Positions 53,241 to 62,885 of a DNA stretch of 64,000 nt are shown here, one piece after another. The position numbers and the translations under genes are program-made. Position 1 is the first letter of the stretch, and every line of letters begins with the position of its first letter. The notes beneath the pieces are model-generated. The model saw only the letters and a program-made list of their open reading frames with translations. It was not told the origin of the DNA and made no database searches. The stretch is from Cercospora beticola (lineage: Eukaryota; Ascomycota; Dothideomycetes; Mycosphaerellales; Mycosphaerellaceae): NCBI RefSeq assembly GCF_033473495.1, contig NC_088942.1, positions 1,612,001-1,676,000 of the forward strand. Direction: 5' to 3'.

Positions 53241-55316
53241 TCAGCCCCTCAACGTGTCATCGAGGTTCCCTCGCCTTCGCTTGAGAGGGCTGAACTGAAA
53301 GCCACTGCCATCCTGCGCAGTCATCAATATGGACGATCCGATCTTGCTTGCGCCGAGGAAACCACCAGCCTTCTTCGTTCCAGCCCCGAGAGCGCCAAAG
53401 CCACGGCCTCCGAGCACCATCCTGCCAGGAAGCGCTTTGGCGGGCGCAGTAGCTTCCTCTTCTTCATCAAACAAAGTCTTGCCTAGTCCTCCCAGCTTGC
53501 GGTTTTTCTTGCTCTGTACTTTCTTTGCAGCCTCAGGCTTATTGAAGGTCTCAAAATCCACGAGCGACTTGCGCTTCTTTTGTTTCTTTTTCGTCGCCGC
53601 ATCTGTTGGGTTTTCGGGATCGTCGCCGTCGTGTGTTTTGGTTTTGATCGTCTTCGCTGCAGCAGTTTTCGAGGCAGCGTCGTTTTCTTGACCCTGGCTG
53701 TGCACGTCTTCCGGCTCTTCTGTGACAATGTCAAGCATTGGTGCCGCTGCTTTTTGTTTGCGTTGTCGAGGCGCAGCTTTCTTCACTTTCATGTTGCTAT
53801 CAGCTTGCGCGAGCGGCAACTTCTTTTGTTTTGTGGTGGCTGCAAGGGCAGTAGGTGAAGCTGTCGGAACGTCGATTTCCTTGGCATTGGGAGCATCGCC
53901 ATCAGAATCTTCCTCCTCATGGTCGCTCTCGGGAGCAATGCTAGCAGTCCTATTAAGGAAAGGAGTAATGCTGAACGAGGACTTCTCGCCCACCGCAGGC
54001 GCTCTGCGGCCACGTTTTGCTGTAGGTCCGTCGCCTGGTGTGCCCAGAGTAGTAGCATCGACATCCAGGGCCGCCGCGTTTCGTTTCCTGTTGTTGGCCG
54101 CCGTCTTCCTTACTTGTGGAGCGGTCGCAGCAGAAGCGGCCCTCTCACGCGCAGCCTCTAACTCTGCTTCCGTTTCTTTGAGCTTCTCTTTGGTCGATCT
54201 CAGTTTCGTTCGAAATTGGCCAAGCTTCTCGTCAAGCGTGGTTCTCTGAGCCTCGATCTCAGCAAGCTGCTTCTCTGCTGCTTTCTCGGCCTTTGCACGC
54301 TCCTTCTTCTCCTTTGCAAGTGCTGTCCGAAGTTCCTCAAGTTGCTCGTCGTTCTCAGCTGTTGCCGTTGCTGTGGCTCCAGCCTGTTTGAGTGCTTTGG
54401 CCGATCGCTTCTTTTCGTTGGCAAGCTCTTCCTGCAAACTCTCCAGTTGCTCCTCAAGTTTGTTCTTGGCCTTCTTCTCTTTCAGCAAGTCTTTCCGCAC
54501 GTCTTCCACCTGCGTGTTCTCGTGTGCCGCCTCCAATTCCTCTTCAGCCTTTTGTCGTGCGCGTTTCTCACGAGCCAACTCTTTTCGCACCTCGTCAACA
54601 TTAACATCTGACTGAGAGGGCTCAGTGGCCTCTTCTGCGCGTTGTCGAGCGCGCTTCTCCTTGGCGAGCTCCCTCTTGAGCTGTTCGACCTGCTCTTCCT
54701 GAGCGATCTCGACACCAGTGTTTCGTCGCTTTGCCATGGCGCGCTTCACGTCGCGTTTGGCATTCTCCAGTTCGCATTGAAGCTCGGTTAGCTGCCGTTG
54801 CAACTCCAACTTCTCAGTCATCAAAGCCTCGGTGTTGCTCGCCTGTGTTTTCAAGTGCTCTAGTTGTGGTCGGAGGACGGAAAGTTCTCGTGTCAGCGCC
54901 AGCTTTTCTGTCAAGAAAGCTTCGGAATCTGCGGCTGTGGTCTCTAATGCTTTCGCCTCTGCCCGCAAGGTGCCAACCTCCTGCTCCCGCATCCGCAACT
55001 CGTCCTCCAGGTCTGACAGACGCGCTTCGGCCGCTTCGGCACGCGCGAGGTTCTCGTTGACGAGGCGCTCGAATTGATCGGATCGCGCCTCTTCCTGACC
55101 AAGCAACTCACGGAGTTCGTCATTGTCGTCTTCCAGGATATGTATATCGAAACGCAGTCGTCGAATGTCTTCGTCTTTGCCGATCACGTCGACGAGATGT
55201 GTGCTGTTTGCGTATTTGAGCTCGGCAGCAGCAGTGTTGAGCGAGTGTTGATGCATCGCGCCATTCTGCTGTGGTATGGGTGCCATAATGGCTGCTTTGG
55301 TAGAGTGTGCGGGCAT
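53241..55316 (-). CDS. Nuclear coiled-coil protein
   Basis: A single-exon protein of 691 residues (Met11 at 55286 is an equally good start). After about 45 polar residues comes a long heptad-rich coiled coil, about 45-385. Its second half contains repeated basic/acidic units of the form KELAREKRARQKAEEE, four times with small changes. The C-terminal 300 residues are basic and disordered, with nuclear-signal-like patches (NNRKRNAAALD, TKKKQKKRKS, QSKKNRKLGG). Three short conserved-looking motifs follow: SFSITPFLNRTASI, LGGLGKTLFDEEEE and SGFQFSPLKRRRGN; an S/T-P site in the last is typical of cell-cycle kinase targets. The protein is probably a chromosome- or spindle-associated scaffold, but I recognise no named orthologue. 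It shares a 223-bp divergent promoter with OST3. Confidence 0.78.
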   Translation of the reverse strand: MPAHSTKAAIMAPIPQQNGAMHQHSLNTAAAELKYANSTHLVDVIGKDEDIRRLRFDIHILEDDNDELRELLGQEEARSDQFERLVNENLARAEAAEARLSDLEDELRMREQEVGTLRAEAKALETTAADSEAFLTEKLALTRELSVLRPQLEHLKTQASNTEALMTEKLELQRQLTELQCELENAKRDVKRAMAKRRNTGVEIAQEEQVEQLKRELAKEKRARQRAEEATEPSQSDVNVDEVRKELAREKRARQKAEEELEAAHENTQVEDVRKDLLKEKKAKNKLEEQLESLQEELANEKKRSAKALKQAGATATATAENDEQLEELRTALAKEKKERAKAEKAAEKQLAEIEAQRTTLDEKLGQFRTKLRSTKEKLKETEAELEAARERAASAATAPQVRKTAANNRKRNAAALDVDATTLGTPGDGPTAKRGRRAPAVGEKSSFSITPFLNRTASIAPESDHEEEDSDGDAPNAKEIDVPTASPTALAATTKQKKLPLAQADSNMKVKKAAPRQRKQKAAAPMLDIVTEEPEDVHSQGQENDAASKTAAAKTIKTKTHDGDDPENPTDAATKKKQKKRKSLVDFETFNKPEAAKKVQSKKNRKLGGLGKTLFDEEEEATAPAKALPGRMVLGGRGFGALGAGTKKAGGFLGASKIGSSILMTAQDGSGFQFSPLKRRRGNLDDTLRG

Positions 55317-55539
55317 AAGAGGATATGCTGCTGTAGGCGTACTCGCAGTGGTGGAGTGTGCGTCGGTTGCGCTGTTGACAGGTCAAAACAATGGTCACAT
55401 AATTAGGGCTTCTGGCTCCACAATGCCGACTGCCGAAGCCACGTCTACGTTCCTGCCAAGACTCACAAGCTGTCCTTTGGCTGCTGGATGAAGGGAAGCA
55501 CTTCCCATTGAATCGCATTGTCTTGCACCAATCGCCAAA

Positions 55540-56677
55540 ATGAGGTTACTCCAGCTGCTTACTGCGGCAATTCTGCCATTGTCTTCTCTCGCTGCCAAAT
55601 CGAAATCATCCGCCGACCGATTCGCTGTGCAGAGCGCGAAGCCGCAGCCTGTGAAGCTCGACGACAGTTCCTACGAGAAGCTCACCAAAGCTCCGCGCGA
55701 TTACTCGGTGGCGGTCTTGTTGACTGCGCTGGACGCACGCTTTGGATGCCAGCTCTGTCACGAATTTCAGCCAGAGTGGGATTTGCTTGCAAAGAGTTGG
55801 AACAATGGAGACAAGAAGAAGGAGTCGAGGCTGGTCTTCGGCACCCTGGACTTTATGGACGGCAAGGCCACTTTCCAGTCGGTACGGAACAATGGAGTAA
55901 CACTATAAGTTAACGGGAGGTATTGACGGATGAAATAGATGATGCTCCAAACAGCGCCAGTTCTGCTCTTCTTCCACCCTACCACCGGGCCCAACGCAAA
56001 GCCAGACAAGCCTATGGAGCGACTCGACTTCAATACTGGGTAAGACATTAGCTGCCAATGCGTGTACTTGACTAACATCAATCTAGCATCAACAAAGCTG
56101 AGCCTGTGCACAGCTGGATCGCTCGTCAGATGCCAGGTCGCCCGCACCCTCCAGTCGTTCGCCCTATCAACTACATCAAGATCGTGACCACTGTTGTCGC
56201 CATCCTTGGAGGCATCACCTTCGTCTCAGTTGCTGCACCATATATCTTGCCTGTCATCCAGAGCCGCAGCTTGTGGACAGCCGTCAGCTTGGTTGCTGTG
56301 TTGCTCTTCACCTCAGGTCACATGTTTAATCACATCAGGAAAGTGCCATATGTGGCTTCTGACGGCAAGGGAGGCGTGAGCTACTTCGCTGGCGGGTTTC
56401 AAAACCAATTTGGTATGGAAACGCAGATCATCGCTGCAATCTGTAAGTCCTTTGGCCTCTTGAGAGCAAACAGAACATATACTGACCGATTCCAGATGGC
56501 GTGCTCTCATTCGCGACTATCAGCCTGGCGCTGAAGACTCCACGCATTGCAGACCCGCGCCAACAGAAGATCGCAGTTCTAGTGTGGGGCGGTATCATCC
56601 TTGCCGTGTACTCGTTCTTGCTCAGCATATTCCGCGTGAAGAACGGAGGATACCCATTCTGGCTGCCACCATTCTAG
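55540..56677 (+). CDS. OST3: Oligosaccharyltransferase subunit Ost3/Ost6
   Basis: Thioredoxin-fold subunit of the ER oligosaccharyltransferase, which holds nascent chains by mixed disulfides so that acceptor asparagines are glycosylated. Four exons (55540..55881, 55939..56039, 56087..56442, 56496..56677) with three introns of 57, 47 and 53 nt (GTACGG, GTAAGA and GTAAGT donors) give 326 residues. A signal peptide (about 1-18) precedes a luminal domain with the redox CxxC motif FGCQLC (Cys70-Cys73) and PVLLFFHPTTGP. Four transmembrane helices follow: IVTTVVAILGGITFVSV, SLVAVLLFTSGHMFNHI, AAIYGVLSFATISLAL and IAVLVWGGIILAVYSFLLS. The family block HIRKVPYV lies after the second. The protein ends YPFWLPPF. 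The length and layout match yeast Ost3 (350). Confidence 0.94.
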
Positions 56678-57381
56678 GGGCCGTAACGCCGCCACTGAAT
56701 AATGGCAATTTCACCAGCTGGCCAAGTTGACCGTCTTGGTCGGTCTGTAAAATACAGCATAGCATATTCAACTGCAAAATGATCATTCCGTCAGACGACC
56801 TCTCCCAAGACTGCTTCCTAGTATTGCACAGTGAGTGCCAAGTCGTAGCCTTCGTTTCGAAGGTGTCCACTAAATACATGAAACATTCCGGAGCTTCGTA
56901 GTACTGTCAGACGCCGAGCTGTGCCGGGCCGTACGTGAACCACGGCAGTCACATCGCTGACGATCGTCTTCCTCTCAGATACGGACACCGACGGTCACAT
57001 GCTCGCACGTATTGCATATCCATCACGTAAGTAGCACTTGCGATGCTTCCAGGCAGCACACGTAGCCTTCGGCATCACGACAGCCACCGAACGGCTTCCA
57101 ACCTTGACATCGAACAGCGACACCAAATGGCAAGTACCAGTACTTGCACACTCAGTACTGCACCACGAAATGAAACCGGACCAAGCACGAGCGCAAGCGA
57201 TCAACCTTCGAGAAGGAAAACGCCATCCAACGACATTGAGTCTCTCTGTTTCCAAACCGTCGTAAGAAAACAGCTTGCATGTTATAAAAAAAATAGCTTC
57301 CATATCGCACTACATAAATCTCATTCGAGTGTCCTGACACTACTACAGCTTCCATCATAAAACCCGTTACATCACTCCAGA
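56678..57381. other. Convergent intergenic region
   Basis: Between the stops of OST3 (+) and the GH20 gene (-). It holds both 3' UTRs, including an A-rich run (AAAAAAA near 57290). Nothing else seen. Confidence 0.55.
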
Positions 57382-59222
57382 TCACGAAGGATACGCGCAT
57401 TGCGTTCCATTCTGGGTACAGAAAGGCATGTGGACAGGTTCCGCTTTCATGCCCCTTGCAACAAGACGTTCGCGCATCTCCGCCAAACGCGGCGAAGCTT
57501 CAATTTGCGAGCGATTTTGGCCTTGGGCGTCTTTGGCGCCGCTCCATAGGACCTCTGCTGCAGCAGAAGTGCGTGGCCAGACCTGTGGGAAGTGTCAGTG
57601 GTGATCGTATCTTTGTGTGAACATGTATACTGGAGGTATTGATTTTCACTCACCATTTGCTGGAAGTTAACAGCGTCAGTCTGCTCGCTCCAAATGTGCG
57701 TTTCGCCGCCGAGTACGAGATGTGTGGAGTTCTCAGGTACACCGTGTAGTGGGTCGTAGCTGTATACGGCACGCCAATTGTGGTAGGGAGCGCAGTAATC
57801 CAGGAATGGCCAGAAGCCTGCTGCGTTGGAAGGCGCGAAGTCGATCCATTGTCCTTTACCGCAGTCGAGGTACCAGTAGTTGTAGTTTCCTGTTATGACT
57901 CTGTATCCTTGAGCTGTAATCTTGGCGACGGCTTCGTCGGATTGCCATGCTTGGATGATGGTGTCCTTGGGGAGAGTGAGATTCCAGTCCAAGAGCATTT
58001 CTTCCCAGACAAGAGGTGTGAAACCGTAGGATTTGGTTTGGTTCATGTTGCGATCCATGTATTTTTGCATCAATGGCTGAAGGACCGACGACTCGTTAGA
58101 TTTGACAGTGTCGTCTAGAAGGTACGTGTTCTTGTTGACTTCATCTCCGCCAAGGTGGAAATACGATGTCAAAGGCTTCAGGCGTGGCAGAAGGTCGTCG
58201 AGAAGAGTCTCAAGGAAGTCGTACACCTTGGTGGAATTGAGCTTGAGAGATCCGCAAGGAGGCTCTGCGCAGTATGTCGTCCAGTCGGGCTGCTTATTGA
58301 ATGCTGCGATGAGGTCTGGGTCCGAGAACCAGATCGAAGAAGTGTGACCTGGATTGTCAATTTCCATGGCGACCTCGACACCAAGAAGCGAGCCATATTC
58401 TTGCAGCTTTCGCACATCATCAACAGTATACTTCTGAGATGGCTCGTAGACACCCTTTGGCATAAGGTCCGGCAGTGCTGGAACTTCGAGTGGCCATGAC
58501 TGCGCATCTGTAACGTGCCAGTGAAGTCTGTTCATCTTGTTGTAAGACAAAGCATCAATCATAGCGTAGAGATCTGACAGAGGCTTAAAGGTGCGCGATG
58601 TGTCGACGTTGAGCCCACGCCATTTGAACTTTGGCTCATCCTTGATAGAAACAGGTGCGAGGTCTGTGTAGACTCCGCCGTTTGAGTGCTGGAAGAAGAG
58701 TTGCGTGAAGGTGGTGAGACCCCAGAGAATGCCAATTGAAGTTTTGGCAGTAACGGTGACTTTGCCATCAGTAGTGACCTCCAGACTATAGGACTCGTCG
58801 ATCTCAGTGTCGGGTTTCTTCACATCGTCTGGATCCGCCCCGGTCTGCTGAATGGTGATGGTGGTGATGTACGTGCCGCTAGAGTTGGTGTCCGGTTCAT
58901 AGTTTGAAAGCCTAGGCCTCAACATCCATGGCACGAAGTTCTTGCTGAAGAGAGTATCATATGTTCTCTGAACAGCATTCTGAACAATCTTGCTGGCAGA
59001 TCCGGTGCCCTCTTCACGCTTAGTGTTCTGTTCCGAGTGGGTTAGAAGGTATTCCTCAGGCGGGTATTCAGGTAAGCTCACAGATCCCGATTGGTGGTAT
59101 TCGACGTCAACTTTGTCTTTATTGATCCATAGGACGTCTTTGCCGTGCTGATACTCTTTTGGCAACGGCCAGATCGCACTGACGCTGCTCACTAGCAACG
59201 CGACAGATAGTACGCCGCGCAT
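57382..59222 (-). CDS. Secreted beta-N-acetylhexosaminidase (GH20)
   Basis: Removes terminal N-acetylglucosamine or N-acetylgalactosamine from chitin oligomers and glycans; in fungi it serves wall turnover and chitin use. Two exons (59222..57654, 57582..57382), with a 71-nt intron (GTGAGT, CACTGAC branch, CCACAG), give 589 residues. Met at 59222 begins a clean signal peptide (MRGVLSVALLVSSVSA) followed by WPLPKEYQHG; the frame is open further upstream, but those starts would bury it. The GH20b N-terminal domain has the GTYITTITIQQTG region. The catalytic barrel shows KFKWRGLNVDTSR, NRLHWHVTDAQSWPLE, the catalytic Asp-Glu pair in FHLGGDEVN (about residues 359-360) and LGGETHIWSEQTD. After the splice it reads VWPRTSAAAEVLWSGAKD and ends with two cysteines. 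Many N-glycosylation sites are present. Confidence 0.95.
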
Positions 59223-60705
59223 TTTGGATAAGCTGACGGAGGCCAGAAGGTATTGGACAGAGGCCGGTGGGACGTTCAAAGACGGTGGCGAGCGAGGCGT
59301 TGGATATAGCCAGACCAAGAAATACGAGTTCGCTCCACACAAGCCGGTGTTCCTAGTCTAGTTAGTGAGAGCCAGCCATTGTTACATCGAAAGGATGGTC
59401 CTAGTTCTTGGGAGGTCGGCTGGAGTCTCAGAACTTGGACCAGGGGAGGCTACAACCTTAAAACGCGGGCCTGAAGCTTCTGCAACCAATTCAGGATGGA
59501 AACATCCTGGCTCATGCGTGGCAGGTCTCATTCGCCGTCCACGATATGGATATGAATGGACGCTTTTTGCAAGGGACAACCTCGGTAGCCGATTGGCATC
59601 CAGACGCGCGCGACTTAGTGCTTGCTAAGGCTGAGCATAAGAGTCGCCGTACCACATCCTCTGCTTGGCCGATCTGCGGGCGGAATTCCAAGGGAACAGG
59701 AGGTGTTCCTGGTGACGTTGGACGGGAGGGGGACGAACTCTACCGCGGGATCCAGTGCTTGCACGCGCGCAGCTCGACTGGAAGCTGCAGGGTTGGCAAC
59801 AGCTGCGACGAATGAACGGAGCTCAGAGGCGTGTTGTCCAGGCACACCAGCAACCTGGTCGCGAACACCTTGTCGACGGCGCCTCGCAGTGCGAAGTGCT
59901 CCTCTTCGTCGCGCCTGCAGTGGACGCGATGAAGTCAAGACAGCCGAGATCCCTTCACAGCAGAACCCACATTCGTGTCACCGGTTCGCTGCAGCTCACA
60001 TTTCACAAAAAGAGATGCACAGATTGCTTCAAGCAGGGATAATTGGCTGAAGACGCGGGATATGTGATTACATTCTTGTGCTGCGTTTCTCGCGCGTCAC
60101 TCATTTGGTACCTAGCAAGAAGAGGGATACCAAAAGATCGCATGACTGCACGGCACGGTGGTATGAGCACGACGTGATGGAAGATATCGAAACTACACCG
60201 ACAAGCTCCGAGGTCTCGGGAAGCGGGCAGCTGCAGCGCACAAACAAGAGCATTGTATCGCGTAGCGAAACCTCGTGCGGGCGACTGCGGTCAGCTGCAT
60301 ACACCGTGTATGTTGTGCTCGAAAGAGCTGTGAAGGCATCGGCCAAGGTACTGTTGCCAAGGTTCATGCGAAGAGGAGACGGCAGCGTGCACAATTCGTA
60401 CACAGAGAGGTAAGAGGCTTGAGTATTTCTTCTTCTCTTTGATCACGGTGGGCACAACAACGTAGAAGGCGGCCCTACAGCTTGATTGCGAGCATATGGA
60501 GACTCGTGAGGCAATTGTGCCCTCGAAGCCACGGTATGCAACATCACGATTGTGGGAGCATGAACTTTGGAATGTGGGCGCCGAGTTATTGGCATGCTAT
60601 CTCTAGCTGTCTGCGAGGTCCATCTTGCAATTTCTACTGCGGTATTCCTGCTGGGTAACGAGACACAGCCAAGTTTCGACCTGCAGATTCGATTTCCGCC
60701 TGCCC
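59223..60705. other. Intergenic region upstream of GH20
   Basis: Separates the GH20 start (-) from the GH43 stop (-). It contains several overlapping frames on both strands without known domains. One plus-strand candidate with a possible intron is listed separately (60177-60659). Confidence 0.4.
60177..60659 (+). CDS. Possible two-exon gene of unknown function
   Basis: Exon 1 would run from ATG 60177 (MEDIETTPTSSEVSGSG) to a GTAAGA donor after NSYTE (near 60410). An acceptor CAACGTAG (about 60464) or, in the same phase, CCTACAG (about 60480) leads into an open frame of about 60 codons, with six cysteines including GSMNFGMW and SCNFYCGIPAG, stopping at 60657-60659. In-phase continuation after the splice is the only support. 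It has no signal peptide and no recognised domain, and it converges on GH43. Low confidence. Confidence 0.25.
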
Positions 60706-61886
60706 TCAAAACATCTTCATGCTCACGTTCTGCCCACTTGGAACTTCATACGGTCCATATCCTGGTCTTGGGAATTTCGGACTGCCGTCTTCGTTCCAGC
60801 CGAACTTCTGGGCTCGGATCGTCCTTGCAGACCACCCAGAAAAGGGATTCTCCATCCCGTGGTACACGATCCAGTCTTCCGTCCCATCTGGGCTCTTGGT
60901 GAAACTCGCGTGTCCAACGCCATAGGCCTTCTCTTTCGGATTCTGGTAGAAGACGCAACCGTCGTTGTTCTTGCGCCAGTCTTGAGGATTCATTGGATCG
61001 TCACCGATGAGCTCGAGCTGACCAAGGCAGTAATTTCTAGTGTCACTTCTTGCGGCAGAGTAGATTACGAATTGTTGACCAGTCTCAGGGTTGGTGAGTT
61101 GTTCTGGGCCTTCGTTTGAAGATAGTCGGATGTTCTCCATTCTTCCATATGGTGTTTTCTCCCAAGGATTACTAGGCACTGAGATTGTTTGTCGCTCCGT
61201 AACGTTAGTCACGACAGTCCATGGGTCGGACATCTTCGAAATGCACAGATTGGCTGGCCAAGATTGGTACTTGTCAAACCAGCAAGAATATATGTGATAG
61301 AGCCCAGACGAGTGCTGGAAGTATGTTCCATCGATGGCAAATTGATCGTAAGTATCCAGCTCACCCTTCAAGGTGTAATTTGAAGTCCATGGATCAGAGC
61401 CGCTCGATTCCAACACGTACATGCGATGGTTTACAGCAGGGCAGTTCCAATTGCACAGGGCTTCTATCTCAGGTGGAGGCGAGTCGTTATTTGGGTCAGC
61501 CGTGAAGATGATATACCACTTGTCATTGATGTTGTGCAGTTCGGGAGCCCATAGATTTGTGCTATAGTTCTGACCAGGCTGCTATTCATTAGATCTGAAT
61601 CGTCGATACTTAGGACTCAAGAAGCTTCGCTTACCGCAGGGTCGAAGGCGAGCTTGACCTCTGCCTCAGACCAATCGGTGAGTATTGGGCTTCTCAGGAT
61701 GGTGATGTTGTCGACAGTAGTGGATGTCATGTAATAGAGACCCTCATGCCGGATCACCCATGGATCGGCACCCCCATCTTGACCTCCAGGATGCACGATT
61801 GGGTTTGTGTAAGTGTTCGAGGTGTTGTTCTGAGCATTCGCTGAAGCAGTGATGCTCACGAGCGCAGTCAGCACAAAGAGCAGCAT
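60706..61886 (-). CDS. Secreted GH43 glycoside hydrolase (arabinofuranosidase/xylosidase type)
   Basis: A five-bladed beta-propeller enzyme that removes arabinose or xylose from plant wall polysaccharides. Two exons (61886..61635, 61581..60706), with a 53-nt intron (GTAAGC donor, TCTAATG branch-like, AATAG acceptor), give 375 residues; a second acceptor three bases on would drop one Gln. A signal peptide ends near ANAQ. The inverting catalytic set is visible: the general base Asp41 in GGADPWVI, the pKa-modulating Asp in FAIDGTYF and the general acid Glu in SSNEGPEQL. N-linked sites flank the N-terminus. The subfamily and exact substrate cannot be set by eye. The gene is tandem with the GH20 gene, and its promoter carries a MITE 349 bp upstream of the start. 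Confidence 0.92.
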
Positions 61887-62232
61887 GGTGATCGAGAGCT
61901 GTGTAAATCAATGTGACTGAGAGAGTCTCGCCTCCCACAAGTAGCCTCGAACGCATTTATAAAATGTCCGAACCTACGAGGAGTGTGCCGGGAGGCCTGG
62001 TGAATACAGCAATAGATCATCTCAGTAGAGTGGAGTATCCCCGCGCCCACACATGTTGAGCTCATGGCACAGCACTGTTTCACAGGTCGGATAATGTGTA
62101 TCGGTGAAAGGCGTTGCTGCGCTGTTTTGCCGCGTATTGTTAACGTCGCAATACTTTCTAAGCGACTGCTATAAAGCAGTTGAAGTCAAGTTGCTGTCAT
62201 CGGCTGCTTCCCTCTCACGCGCTCCACGATCC

Positions 62233-62664
62233 TAACGTGTTTGATAAGCAACCTGATCAGACAGCCATCCTGATCAGGCCAAATCAGGCCGAAATCTGAG
62301 ATTCTGAAAATGCAACAACACGACAACGCCGGCAGATATAGTGTTTAAACAAAAGCTAAGAGAGATATTAGGAGTCCTAGGTCTAGGTTTATAGGACAAA
62401 GTAATAGCTCGTCTCTGCAACTCCCTCGTTATAGCAGTCCTACTGCTTTTTTAAGGCCTATATCTTGATTTTAAGCCCTATAGTACTATAGCAAGTCCTA
62501 GACTCTAGGAAATTTATATTATAATACTCCTCGAGCTACAATCAAAGTACTAAGGCTATAGCTATCTGCGTTGTCGTGTTATCGCATTTCAAAAATCTTA
62601 GATTTCGGCCTGATTTGGCCTGATCAGGATGGCTGTCTGATCAGATTGCTTATCAAACACGTTA
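62233..62664. mobile_element. MITE with 95-bp terminal inverted repeats and TA target duplication
   Basis: A non-coding element at 62235-62662 (428 bp). The left arm (62235-62329) and right arm (62568-62662, inverted) are both 95 bp and differ at about seven positions. Both begin ACGTGTTTGATAAGCA and contain TGATCAGGCCAAATCAGG. TA dinucleotides flank both ends (62233-62234 and 62663-62664), the target-site duplication of Tc1/mariner/pogo elements. The 238-bp middle is A/T-rich with many CTATA and CCTA words and no coding frame, so it must depend on a transposase elsewhere. Several arm differences are C/T or G/A transitions, as RIP or deamination would leave. It sits between the GH43 and RED genes, 224 bp before the RED start codon. 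Confidence 0.9.
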
Positions 62665-62885
62665 GTGGTGTGGAGTTTGACCTGGCCTTTGGCGGCCTTT
62701 GACGCGGGATTTGATGGACCGGAAACACGCGCACGGGAGCGTCGGGTCGCTGCCGATGTGGGTGACTAAGGCCACGAAAGTCTACATGACCTAACCATCC
62801 TCATGACAGCGAATTCTTGCCCGGACCGAATCATGCGAGCGCCCTCTTGTGCACGATCCCGCCGGTAGTCGACCCGACGCGCAAG

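Noticed and set aside
53329..54615. Long Cys/Phe/Ser-rich plus-strand frames
   Set aside because: They are the antisense of the Lys/Glu/Ala-rich coiled-coil gene, which is expected from that composition.
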